Below are positions 40,595 to 48,603 of a stretch of 64,000 nucleotides of DNA, piece by piece. Positions within the stretch are counted from its first letter, which is position 1. Each line of letters begins with the position of its first letter. The translations under genes and the position numbers were made by a program. Below the pieces are notes generated by a model, which was given only the letters and a program-made list of their open reading frames with translations, did not search any database and was not told the origin of the DNA. Source of the DNA: an uncultured Elusimicrobiales bacterium. GTDB lineage: Bacteria > Elusimicrobiota > Elusimicrobia > Elusimicrobiales > Elusimicrobiaceae. The DNA lies in assembly GCA_934667625.1 (NCBI GenBank), contig CAKUMH010000002.1:62001-126000 (forward strand), given 5' to 3'.

Positions 40595-43500
40595 ATGACA
40601 GACATACAAAAATCTTCTTTTACGCGTTACTACGGCCTGCCAAACGGCGCCGCAAAGGCGTATTTTGTTTGCCAAAAATACCTCAACCATAACCAAAACG
40701 CGCTCTTCGTCACCGCGGCGGAAACCGATGATTTTGACAATGCCGCACGGGAATTTGCCCCGCGCGGGGCACAGACTTTTTCCCTGCCGCAAACCGATAC
40801 GGGCCGCATGAATTCGCTGTATGAATTGTTATCCGGCGGCCACGCCGGCCCGCGCTTATTAAGTGCGCACTACGAGGATTTAACCGTCCCGCTGCCGGAC
40901 CCGGCGGAATTTCGCACCCGTTTATTTACCGTCAAACGCGGGGCTACGCTGCGCCGCCAAGAACTGCTGGACCGCCTGGAGGAAAACGGCTATACGCGCG
41001 AGGACTACGCCGAAGCCCCCGGGCAATACGCCGCCCGTGGGAGCGTGGTGGATATTTTTTGCCTCAACCGCCCGGAACCCCTGCGCCTGTATTTTGCCGG
41101 GAACCGAGTGGACGTCATCAGCGCGTTTGACCTGGACACTCAAAACACCAAGGAACATGTGGACGAGGCCGTTGTCATCCCGCTTAAATTTGCAGAAATG
41201 CCCGCTTCCTTGGCCGATTATACGGCCCAGTACGCCTTTGTTTTTGATGAACCCGATAAAGAGTTTGACTTACAGGATTATCCCGATGCGGCCATTACCA
41301 CGCTGCTTCCGGCGGCAGACGGCATAGACTGCCAACTAAAGGCCAACATCGCCTTTAACGCGAATTTTTCGCTTTTGGATAAAGAAATCGCCTCACTGCA
41401 GGCGCAGGATATGACGGTGACGCTGTGTTGTTTAAACCGCGGGGAGCTGGACCGCATGACAGAACTGGCGGCGGATTATCCGCACTTAAAAAAAGCGCTC
41501 TTTAAAATTTCCCCGCTCACCCAAGGGTTCTACAGTCCGCAGGACCATTTTGCCCTGCTTACCACAAACGAAATTTTAAACCGCCGCTACAATGCGGCCA
41601 ATGTGCTAAAACGCTTTGACGTGGAAGGCGCCAAACGCGTGCGCTTTAAAGAGCTAGAGGCTGGAGATTACGTCGTCCACCAAGAGCATGGCATCGGCCG
41701 TTATTTGGGGTTGGAAGTGCTGGACAAAGAGGAAAATCCCACCGATTGCCTCATCATTGAATACCGCCGCGGCAGCCGCCTGTATGTGCCCATGTACGAT
41801 TTTAAAAAGGTGCAAAAATACATTGGTGCCGGCGGAAAGCGGCCCACCCTTTCCGTGTTGGGCGGCATTACCTGGAAGGACGTAAAGGCCCGTGTGAAGG
41901 AAGAGGCGCAAAAAGCCGCCAAAGAAATTTTGAAATTGGAAGCTCTCCGCCAAGCCACGCCGGCCCCGCAAATCAGCGGGGACGCCCGCATTGAACAGGA
42001 GTTTGCCGATTCCTTTCCCTACACTTTAACCGCCGGACAGGAGCAGGCCATCCGCGAAACCCTGCACGATTTAGACCTGCCCAAACCCATGGACCGCGTG
42101 CTGGTGGGAGATGTAGGCTTTGGCAAAACAGAAGTGGCCATGCGCGCCGCCCTAAAGGTGGCGCTATCAGGCAAGCAGGTAATGGTGCTGGTGCCCACCA
42201 CCATTTTGGCGGACCAGCATTATAAAACCTTCTCCAAACGCTTGGCCGGGTTCCCGGTGGTGGTGCGTATGCTGTGCCGCTTTCAAACGCACAAGGAACA
42301 AAAAGCCGTGGTGGAAGAACTCAAAAACGGGGTGTGTGATATCATCATCGGCACGCACCGCCTGATGAGCAAGGACATTGTTTTTAAGGATTTAGGGCTG
42401 GTGATTATTGACGAGGAACACCGCTTTGGCGTAAAACAAAAGGAAAAAATCCGCGCCAAAACAGTGGGCGTACACTCCCTGATGCTCAGCGCCACGCCTA
42501 TTCCGCGCACGCTCAACCAGTCGCTCTCCTCGCTGCGCGACATTTCGCTCATAGATACCCCGCCGCGCGGGCGCACCCCGATCAAAACCGTCGTCACCGC
42601 GTGGAACAACGACTTGGCCGCCGCCGCTATCAACCAAGAACTGGCCCGCGGCGGGCAGATTTACTACGTTTACAACAGCGTGCAGAGCATGGAATCGCGC
42701 TACCTCTTTTTAAAGAAGCTCGTGCCGCAGGCGCGCATTTGCATGGCTCACGGCCAAATGGACGAAAAAGAGCTGGAGCAAACCCTGTGGGACTTTAACA
42801 AGGGGAAATACGATATTTTGCTTGCTTCCACCATCATTGAATCCGGCATTGACATCACCAACGCCAATACCCTGATTGTGGAAGATGCACAAAACTTTGG
42901 GCTGGCACAGCTGTACCAACTGCGCGGGCGGATCGGCCGCGGCAGCACGAAAGCCTATTGCTATTTATTCCACCCCGATTGGCTGTTTAAAAAGCCGGAA
43001 CAGCAGGAAAACAATTTTACCGATTTAGCCGCCGTCTACTGGAAGCCTAAGGAAGAAAAGGACCCCACCGAAGAAGCCAAAAAACGCCTGGCGGCGCTGA
43101 TGGAATTTAGTGATTTGGGCAGTGGGTTCCGCCTGGCGCTGCGCGACATGGAAATCCGCGGAGCGGGAGAACTCTTAGGCGTAAAACAGCACGGATACGT
43201 CAACGAAGTAGGCCTGGGGTTGTATTGCGATTTAGTTTCTGCCGAAGTCAAAAAACTAAAGGGCGAACGCGTGGAGCGCATACTGCGGGCCAAGGTCAAT
43301 TTGCCTGTGGCGGCCTACCTGCCGCCCGATTACGTGCCGGATGAAGCCGAACGCTTGAAATTTTACAAGGAGCTCATGGATGCAGACGAAGCCAAAACCA
43401 AACAAATTTTGGCCAAACTGCAGGATTTGAGCGGCCCCCTGCCGCCCGAGGTGAAACAGCTGACAGAGCTGTTTGCCCTTTCCAGGCGGGCGGGCGCCTT

Positions 43501-43741
43501 GGAAATTTACCACGTGGACTGGGTGGAAGGAGCGCTGGAGCTTTTGTTCACGCGGCGGTTTAAAATGCCGCCCACCTTTCCGGGGGAACTCTTTAACCGT
43601 TTTGGCGCGGAACGGGTGGAGTTTATCAAAAACAAAAACGGGGACGGCTTACGCCTGTACCCACAGCCCGGTAAAGAGCCTGTGGCTTTTGCCAAAGAAG
43701 TGCTCGCTTTTTTTGAAACACTGTTAAAACCGGAAAAATAA
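40595..43741 (+). CDS. mfd: Transcription-repair coupling factor Mfd
   Basis: A 1048-residue ATP-dependent translocase that removes stalled RNA polymerase and recruits UvrA. The order is: UvrB-like module (VVDIFCLNRPEPLRLYF), CarD-type RNAP-interacting domain (LEAGDYVVHQEHGIGRYLG, about 350), and the RecG-like helicase with Walker A VGDVGFGKTEVAMRA (about 504), DEEHRFG (about 606) and QLRGRIGRG. The C-terminal TRCF domain begins near 880. It is about 100 residues shorter than E. coli Mfd, mostly in the N-terminal part. TATAAA ends 5 nt before the ATG, again without Shine-Dalgarno. It pairs functionally with uvrC at 25328. Confidence 0.97.
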   Translation: MTDIQKSSFTRYYGLPNGAAKAYFVCQKYLNHNQNALFVTAAETDDFDNAAREFAPRGAQTFSLPQTDTGRMNSLYELLSGGHAGPRLLSAHYEDLTVPLPDPAEFRTRLFTVKRGATLRRQELLDRLEENGYTREDYAEAPGQYAARGSVVDIFCLNRPEPLRLYFAGNRVDVISAFDLDTQNTKEHVDEAVVIPLKFAEMPASLADYTAQYAFVFDEPDKEFDLQDYPDAAITTLLPAADGIDCQLKANIAFNANFSLLDKEIASLQAQDMTVTLCCLNRGELDRMTELAADYPHLKKALFKISPLTQGFYSPQDHFALLTTNEILNRRYNAANVLKRFDVEGAKRVRFKELEAGDYVVHQEHGIGRYLGLEVLDKEENPTDCLIIEYRRGSRLYVPMYDFKKVQKYIGAGGKRPTLSVLGGITWKDVKARVKEEAQKAAKEILKLEALRQATPAPQISGDARIEQEFADSFPYTLTAGQEQAIRETLHDLDLPKPMDRVLVGDVGFGKTEVAMRAALKVALSGKQVMVLVPTTILADQHYKTFSKRLAGFPVVVRMLCRFQTHKEQKAVVEELKNGVCDIIIGTHRLMSKDIVFKDLGLVIIDEEHRFGVKQKEKIRAKTVGVHSLMLSATPIPRTLNQSLSSLRDISLIDTPPRGRTPIKTVVTAWNNDLAAAAINQELARGGQIYYVYNSVQSMESRYLFLKKLVPQARICMAHGQMDEKELEQTLWDFNKGKYDILLASTIIESGIDITNANTLIVEDAQNFGLAQLYQLRGRIGRGSTKAYCYLFHPDWLFKKPEQQENNFTDLAAVYWKPKEEKDPTEEAKKRLAALMEFSDLGSGFRLALRDMEIRGAGELLGVKQHGYVNEVGLGLYCDLVSAEVKKLKGERVERILRAKVNLPVAAYLPPDYVPDEAERLKFYKELMDADEAKTKQILAKLQDLSGPLPPEVKQLTELFALSRRAGALEIYHVDWVEGALELLFTRRFKMPPTFPGELFNRFGAERVEFIKNKNGDGLRLYPQPGKEPVAFAKEVLAFFETLLKPEK

Positions 43742-43758
43742 TATAGTATGATATGCTT

Positions 43759-44583
43759 ATGACAAAACAAGCCCTTTTTCTGTTAATTGCCTTTACCCTG
43801 GCGGCGTGCCACCCGCAGGAACCCGCACAAAACGCGGCGCAAAGCACGGCCGCACGCGTGGGGGAGCAAACCATTACCGAGGCAGACCTCGCCGCCCGGC
43901 GGGCGCTCCTTTCCAAGGAGGACCGGGAATTTTCCAATACGCCGATTGGCAGGCAGAACCTGTTGCAAATTATCACGCGTGAAAAGCTGATTCAAATTGC
44001 CGCGCAGGAGGAAGGCTTGGACAAAACGCCGGAATACCTCTCTTTACTCCAGGACAAACGCCAACAGTTGGACGAAATTTATCAGGATTTTGCCCGATAC
44101 ACCTTGGAACAATTTTGGTACGATAAACAGCAGACCAGTGGACTGACGGCTGTTTCCGACAAAGAGATTGACGAATACTACAAAAAATACCCGTACGAGA
44201 TGACCGTCAAACAAATTATTTTGGACAATGCCCAAACGGCCGACCAGGTGCTCCGCACACTTAAGGGATCCCCCGGGCGCTGGAAGGAAATGGAACGCCA
44301 ATACAGCGTGGCGCCCGAAAGCTTGCGCCAGCTCTCTTTTATGCCGGGCGAATATCTGGCGGATATTGAGGTAATTGCGGCTAACTCCCCCACCGGAAGT
44401 GTGCAGGGTTTCTTTAAAACGCCGCAGGGATTTCATATAATAATGAAAACGAGCGAAAAACGGCTGCCGCGCCAAGAGGCGGAACCGCGCATTCGCGAAG
44501 TGCTTGAAAACAAAAAGACGGATGAGGCACTGGAAGCCTTAAAAAATAAATATGAGGTTGTGATTTATGAAAAAAGCGAATAA
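43759..44583 (+). CDS. SurA/PpiC-like peptidyl-prolyl isomerase lipoprotein
   Basis: A 274-residue outer- or inner-membrane lipoprotein. The signal peptide ends FTLAAC, with lipidation at the Cys. A SurA_N-type helical region (about 35-110) is followed by a parvulin-like domain with MTVKQIILDN, LSFMPGEY and FKTPQGFHIIMKTSEKR. TATGAT lies 6 nt upstream of ATG 43759; an ATG at 43753 would add two residues. It overlaps the next parvulin gene by 17 bp. It should help fold exported outer-membrane or periplasmic proteins. Confidence 0.87.
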   Translation: MTKQALFLLIAFTLAACHPQEPAQNAAQSTAARVGEQTITEADLAARRALLSKEDREFSNTPIGRQNLLQIITREKLIQIAAQEEGLDKTPEYLSLLQDKRQQLDEIYQDFARYTLEQFWYDKQQTSGLTAVSDKEIDEYYKKYPYEMTVKQIILDNAQTADQVLRTLKGSPGRWKEMERQYSVAPESLRQLSFMPGEYLADIEVIAANSPTGSVQGFFKTPQGFHIIMKTSEKRLPRQEAEPRIREVLENKKTDEALEALKNKYEVVIYEKSE

Positions 44584-45745
44584 ATTGTTTTTGGCCGTGC
44601 TGCTAGCGGCCTTAGGAGTAAACGGACAGGCCAAGGTGATGGAGTCTTCCGTCGCCACCGTGAACGGGCGGCCCGTGTTGGCCTCCGAATACGACACCTA
44701 TTTGCAGGGTGTGGTGGAGCAGTATCAGGCCGCGGCGCCGCAGTTTTTGCAGCAGCCGTACGCACAGGATCTATTGGGCAAAGAAGTATTAAAAGAGCTG
44801 ATTTCCAAAGAGCTGTTGTATCAGGCCGCAGAGGCGGAAAAAATCCAGGTAAAGGACTCCGAACTGGATGCCGGGGTGAACGAAATCAAAAGCCGCTTTA
44901 TTATTGACGAAACCACCGGCAAACAGGATCCCAAGGGCGCGGACAAACGCTTTAACGAAGCGCTTAAAAAACAGGGGATGAGCTTTAAGAGCTATAAAAA
45001 CAAACTTTCCAAAGATATTGCCGTGCGCAAGCTGATGGAACAAAAACTTCAGGCCACTGTAAAACCGGTGGAAGAGGCGGACGCCAAGGCGCTTTTTGAA
45101 GAAGTAAATGCTGTTCTTAAAAATAACACAAAAAAAATGAAAGCGCTGGAAAAAGAAAATCCGGCCCACTACCAAGAAGTGGTGGCCATTGCCGCTAAAT
45201 TAAAACAGCTTACGGGCGAGCAGGTGCGCATCGGGCACATTTATTTAGCCCTCACCAAGGACGCCACCAAGGAAGAAACCGCCCAAAAAGAAGCGCTGGC
45301 CAAACAAATTAAAAAGGAAATTGACAACGGGCTTGATTTCTCCGAAGCGGTTAAAAAATACACCGAGGACAAGGCTGCCCTGGCCAGCGGCGGTGATATG
45401 ATTTTGATTAAGGGTGTGGCCCCCAAAGCCATTGACCAAAAGGCCTTCTCGCTGCCCGTCGGCAAGGTGAGCGAACCGATTAAGAGCGAGGTGGGCTTCC
45501 ACATTATTAAGGTGAAAGAAAAACGTGCGGAACGCACGGTGGCGTACGAAGATATTTCGCGCGATTTGGCCCAGTACTTAGCCCAACAGCGGGTGCAGCA
45601 GGCCATGGCCAAATATATTGAAGAATTGTACGATAAAGCAGACGTAAAAATTACCAAGACGTTTGAGGTGGATGCTCTGGCACAAGAGCAAAAACCGGCG
45701 GACGCCAATACCGAACCGAAAGACGCCAAGGCCGCAAAAAAATAA
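44567..45745 (+). CDS. Periplasmic SurA-type parvulin peptidyl-prolyl isomerase
   Basis: A 392-residue chaperone/PPIase with signal peptide (ending GQA before KVMES). The SurA N-terminal region has VATVNGRPVLASEYDTYL and a long helical stretch. One PpiC domain (about 225-330) contains RIGHIYLAL, LDFSEAVKKYTED, ASGGDMILIKG, KAFSLPVGKVSEPIKSEVGFHIIKVKEKR. A Lys/Ala-rich tail follows. E. coli SurA has two parvulin domains; this has one. It forms an operon with the lipoprotein parvulin upstream and precedes pdxA by 66 bp, echoing the E. coli surA-pdxA order. Confidence 0.92.
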   Translation: MKKANKLFLAVLLAALGVNGQAKVMESSVATVNGRPVLASEYDTYLQGVVEQYQAAAPQFLQQPYAQDLLGKEVLKELISKELLYQAAEAEKIQVKDSELDAGVNEIKSRFIIDETTGKQDPKGADKRFNEALKKQGMSFKSYKNKLSKDIAVRKLMEQKLQATVKPVEEADAKALFEEVNAVLKNNTKKMKALEKENPAHYQEVVAIAAKLKQLTGEQVRIGHIYLALTKDATKEETAQKEALAKQIKKEIDNGLDFSEAVKKYTEDKAALASGGDMILIKGVAPKAIDQKAFSLPVGKVSEPIKSEVGFHIIKVKEKRAERTVAYEDISRDLAQYLAQQRVQQAMAKYIEELYDKADVKITKTFEVDALAQEQKPADANTEPKDAKAAKK

Positions 45746-45811
45746 GACGGCCCGTCTTGCTGTGCTCCCTCGCTTTATAGGCATCCTTCCTTTTCGGGTA
45801 CAAGGATAAAA

Positions 45812-46753
45812 ATGAAAAAACCCGTCGTATTTATTACGGCCGGAGACCCGTTGGGTATCGGCCCGGAAGTAACCGTAAAGGCTTTAAAAAACCCGCAGGT
45901 GCAGCGCGCCTGCTTGCCGGTGGTAATTGGCGAGCAGGAATCGCTTGTGCGTGCGGGTTTTTCGGATAAATTAGCACGCCTTTTGGCCTTGGACGCAACA
46001 GAGGAGCTCCCCTTTGATAACCCACGCCCGACCTCGGCCGGCGGACTAGTTTCCTTTCAGGCGCTGGAGCTGGGCTGCAAACTGGCGTTAAACAGCAAGA
46101 CCTCACTCGTAACGGCGCCTATCTCCAAACAAAGCTGGCAGCTGTGCGGCATTCCCTACACGGGCCACACGGAATTTTTGCGTGAACACGCAGGCAAGGA
46201 AGCGCTGATGATGTTTGTAAGTGGCCCCCTGCGTTGCGGCCTAGTAACCGAGCATTTTGCCATAGCGGATTTGCCGCGCGTGATTACCCAAAAACGCATT
46301 GTAACGGCGGGAAAACTTTTTGATCAAGCGCTTAAACGCCTGGGACTAAACGACCCGCAACTGGCAGTGTGCGCCCTCAACCCGCACGCGGGTGACAACG
46401 GAAAATTTGGCACAGAGGAAAACACAGCGATAGCGCCTGCCATACGCGCCCTGCAAAAAAGAGGGGTCCACGCCGAGGGGCCATTCCCTGCGGACAGCCT
46501 GTGGCTGGCACACACACAAGGCCGCTACGACGGGCTTTTGTGCATGTACCACGATCAGGCACTCATCGGCCTAAAGCTGGCCGCCAACGCGCCTATCGTG
46601 CACATTACGGCTGGGCTTAAGTTTTTGCGCACATCCCCCACCCACGGCACCGCCTTTGATATTGCCGGGCAGAACAAGGCGGATCCGTCCAGCATGGTGG
46701 AGGCGATACTATTCGCCGCCGCACGCACCAAGCCGCCCAAAATTTTTGATTAA
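45812..46753 (+). CDS. pdxA: 4-hydroxythreonine-4-phosphate dehydrogenase
   Basis: A 313-residue NAD-dependent enzyme of pyridoxal phosphate synthesis. Hallmarks are ITAGDPLGIGPEV at the start, VTAPISKQSW, the metal His in YTGHTEFL, LNPHAGDNGKFGTEE, CMYHDQALIGLK and RTSPTHGTAFDIAG. Metal-binding histidines are all present and the length is normal. AAGGAT precedes the ATG. It follows the SurA-type gene as in the classical surA-pdxA cluster. No other pdx gene is in the window. Confidence 0.96.
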   Translation: MKKPVVFITAGDPLGIGPEVTVKALKNPQVQRACLPVVIGEQESLVRAGFSDKLARLLALDATEELPFDNPRPTSAGGLVSFQALELGCKLALNSKTSLVTAPISKQSWQLCGIPYTGHTEFLREHAGKEALMMFVSGPLRCGLVTEHFAIADLPRVITQKRIVTAGKLFDQALKRLGLNDPQLAVCALNPHAGDNGKFGTEENTAIAPAIRALQKRGVHAEGPFPADSLWLAHTQGRYDGLLCMYHDQALIGLKLAANAPIVHITAGLKFLRTSPTHGTAFDIAGQNKADPSSMVEAILFAAARTKPPKIFD

Positions 46754-46766
46754 AGAGCAAAAATTT

Positions 46767-46799
46767 ACCCCGCGGGAGAAACTTTTCCGCGGGGTTTTG
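46767..46799 (+). terminator. Terminator of pdxA
   Basis: ACCCCGCGG (46767-46775) / CCGCGGGGT (46787-46795), followed by TTT. It lies 13 nt after the stop codon and ahead of the convergent pilin gene. Confidence 0.8.
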
Positions 46800-46817
46800 C
46801 TTGGCTTAAAACGGAAC

Positions 46818-47348
46818 TCATCCATACGGCTTGCCTGTTTTCATATTGCAGGAGTTAGAACCGCAGACAGATTTGCAGAGCTTTTGGCCGAAGTCGTTTT
46901 TCCCCAGGCACAACGGCATGAGAGAAGATTCATCTTCCTCATCCGGCGTCAATACAATCATATACGGATTTTCCTCCTCATCCAAATTGCAAAGTTCTTT
47001 CTTAACAGCAAAAATCCCAAGCCAAGACGGCGTAAAACAATAGTTTTTGCCCATACCATAGGGCAAGTCCGTATCCGGGTGGCTGGCTTTTATTTCAAGG
47101 CCTGCGTCCTCCAAAAGCAATTCTGCGGATTCTTCATTAGAATTTGGTTCCGTGCCAGCCAACGTTATCATTTTCAAATTTTGTTCAGCTTTATGCATAA
47201 CCGTATAGACTTCGGACAATCGGCTTTTTTCTACCGCCAGTTCATATTTGGGCAAAGCAATCGCCGCGAGAATGCCAATGATGAGAACAACCACTAATAA
47301 TTCAATAAGCGTAAAGCCGCCTAAACGGCTTACTGTAAGGTTTTTCAT
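46818..47348 (-). CDS. Type IV pilin-like protein
   Basis: A 176-residue prepilin with leader MKNLTVSRLGG cut before FTLIELLVVVLIIGILAA (Phe+1, Glu+5 intact). The amphipathic helix continues as IALPKYELAVEKSRLSEVY. The C-terminal domain is acidic (EEENPY, PDEEDES) and has cysteines in NYCFTP, LCNLDEE, PLCLG, CKSVCGSNSCN, likely forming disulfides. This type of pilin occurs in many copies in Elusimicrobiota genomes. ATG 47348 follows GGAAGG. Its leader holds a 15-bp inverted repeat touching the ribosome site (47360-47399), suggesting post-transcriptional control. Confidence 0.92.
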   Translation of the reverse strand: MKNLTVSRLGGFTLIELLVVVLIIGILAAIALPKYELAVEKSRLSEVYTVMHKAEQNLKMITLAGTEPNSNEESAELLLEDAGLEIKASHPDTDLPYGMGKNYCFTPSWLGIFAVKKELCNLDEEENPYMIVLTPDEEDESSLMPLCLGKNDFGQKLCKSVCGSNSCNMKTGKPYG

Positions 47349-47359
47349 GTTTTCCTTCC

Positions 47360-47399
47360 TTTTTGCTAAATTTTTCGTATACTCAAAATTTAGCAAAAA
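47360..47399 (-). promoter_or_regulatory. 15-bp inverted repeat in the pilin gene leader
   Basis: TTTTTGCTAAATTTT (47360-47374) is the exact inverse complement of 47385-47399, with a 10-nt spacer. On the minus-strand mRNA the hairpin ends directly beside GGAAGG, the pilin ribosome binding site, and is preceded by a T11 tract. It is not followed by T on either strand, so it is not a terminator. It could be an mRNA-stability or translation-control hairpin, or a repressor operator. Confidence 0.55.
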
Positions 47400-47477
47400 A
47401 AAAAACGATTACAACCCTTTTGTGTTTTACCGGCCCAAAAACGGCACAAAAAGGAAGGGGTCCCTTAAAAATAAAGC

Positions 47478-47607
47478 GTCATGCTGGAGTGTGGTGGCGG
47501 CCCGCAGGGTTCCAGCCTCTCTTCCTCTTTTTAACGACAGCCCCTGGACTACAACCTTCCAGGGTGACGACTTCCTTGAGCAGGCTACCACAATACTCCA
47601 GCATGAC
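47478..47607. repeat. MITE-like palindromic element
   Basis: A 130-bp non-coding unit bounded by exact 13-bp inverted repeats GTCATGCTGGAGT (47478-47490) and its complement (47595-47607). Complementarity continues inward (GTGGT/ACCAC), and there is an internal CCTGGA/TCCAGG hairpin at 47544-47563. Only one copy is in the window, and no flanking target duplication was found. It resembles small palindromic intergenic repeats or MITEs. The rest of 47349-47670 carries only the pilin leader hairpin and the birA promoter. Confidence 0.5.
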
Positions 47608-47656
47608 CTTGTTCTTATAGTACCTGACGGACTGGGCCGCCAAGACGGCGGAAATT

Positions 47657-47665
47657 TGTTACAAT
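47657..47665 (+). promoter_or_regulatory. Extended -10 promoter of birA
   Basis: TGT-TACAAT ends 5 nt before ATG 47671, with only TAGGT between. It would give a leaderless birA-oadGAB mRNA. Confidence 0.5.
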
Positions 47666-47670
47666 TAGGT

Positions 47671-48375
47671 ATGGAGCGCATTTTATCCTTTGACGAGCTG
47701 GATTCCACCAATACGTACCTGAAAACGCATTGTACCGAATGGCCTGATAAGACCGTTGTTACCGCCGAGCGGCAAACCGCAGGACGCGGCCGCTACGACC
47801 GCAAGTGGGTGTCTCAGGCGGGCGGGCTCTATTTTTCCGTTCTGATAAAACCGCAATCCACCGATTTTCTGCCAAACTTCACCCAACTCATGGCCCTGTG
47901 CGTGTGCAACGCCGCTAAAAAACTGGGCGCAAACGCTTGGCTCAAGTGGCCCAACGACGTGCTGGCAGACGGCAAAAAGCTCTGCGGCATTTTAAGCGAG
48001 GCCGTCCTTGCGGGCGGCAAAGTGGAAGGGTTGGTGATTGGTGTGGGCGTCAATGTAGCGCAAGAGGATTTATCCCATGTGGGCCAACCGGCTGTTTCTT
48101 TAAAAGAGTTGGGCATTTCTGTAAACAAAACCGATTTTTTACGCCAAGTGCTGGCGCTCTTTTGGCAGGGCTATCCCGCCCTGCAAACGCGCGGCTTTGC
48201 CGCCATTAAAGACGAATACAAGAAAAATTTTGCTTATCTGGGCAAGCAAATCTCCGTCAAAGACGGAGAGAAAACCCTTTTCGGCACGGTGGAGGACGTA
48301 TCCCCCGCGGGCACGCTCCTATTGTCCACCGCTAACGGCCCGGAAGAAATCTACATAGGAGACCTTATCGTATGA
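47671..48375 (+). CDS. birA: Biotin--[carboxyl-carrier-protein] ligase (BirA, no HTH domain)
   Basis: A 234-residue enzyme that activates biotin with ATP and attaches it to a carrier lysine. Motifs: FDELDSTNTYLK, TAERQTAGRGRYDRKWVS (biotinyl-AMP loop), GLYFSVLIKP, LKWPNDVLADGKKLCGIL and the C-terminal SH3-like domain (GTVEDVSPAGTLLL). There is no N-terminal DNA-binding domain, so it is not a repressor. Its stop overlaps oadG by 4 bp, directly linking it to the biotin-dependent decarboxylase whose K564 it should modify. Longer in-frame starts run through the palindromic element and were rejected. Confidence 0.95.
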   Translation: MERILSFDELDSTNTYLKTHCTEWPDKTVVTAERQTAGRGRYDRKWVSQAGGLYFSVLIKPQSTDFLPNFTQLMALCVCNAAKKLGANAWLKWPNDVLADGKKLCGILSEAVLAGGKVEGLVIGVGVNVAQEDLSHVGQPAVSLKELGISVNKTDFLRQVLALFWQGYPALQTRGFAAIKDEYKKNFAYLGKQISVKDGEKTLFGTVEDVSPAGTLLLSTANGPEEIYIGDLIV

Positions 48376-48587
48376 GTGCAGACAATCTATTGATGCAATC
48401 GGTCAACATAACGATTATCGGAATGTTGGTCGTTTTTGTATTTCTAACCTTACTCGTTGGAATTATGAAAGCACTGGCCAAGCTGGTGCAGGTACTGGAA
48501 AAATTCTTCCCGCAGGATTCCGGCGCGGAGGACAACGCCCTCCTAGCCGTGGCCATTGCCGCTGCAAAAAGATTTCAGGGAAATTAA
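48372..48587 (+). CDS. oadG: Oxaloacetate decarboxylase gamma subunit (OadG-like)
   Basis: A 71-residue small membrane protein with one helix (NITIIGMLVVFVFLTLLVGIM) at residues about 12-32 and a cytoplasmic amphipathic tail. Size, topology and position match OadG, which assembles the alpha and beta subunits; relatives carry a C-terminal zinc-binding region, not obvious here. It overlaps birA by ATGA and lies 16 bp before oadA. Confidence 0.85.
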   Translation: MSADNLLMQSVNITIIGMLVVFVFLTLLVGIMKALAKLVQVLEKFFPQDSGAEDNALLAVAIAAAKRFQGN

Positions 48588-48603
48588 TTACAAGGATTAA
48601 ACT

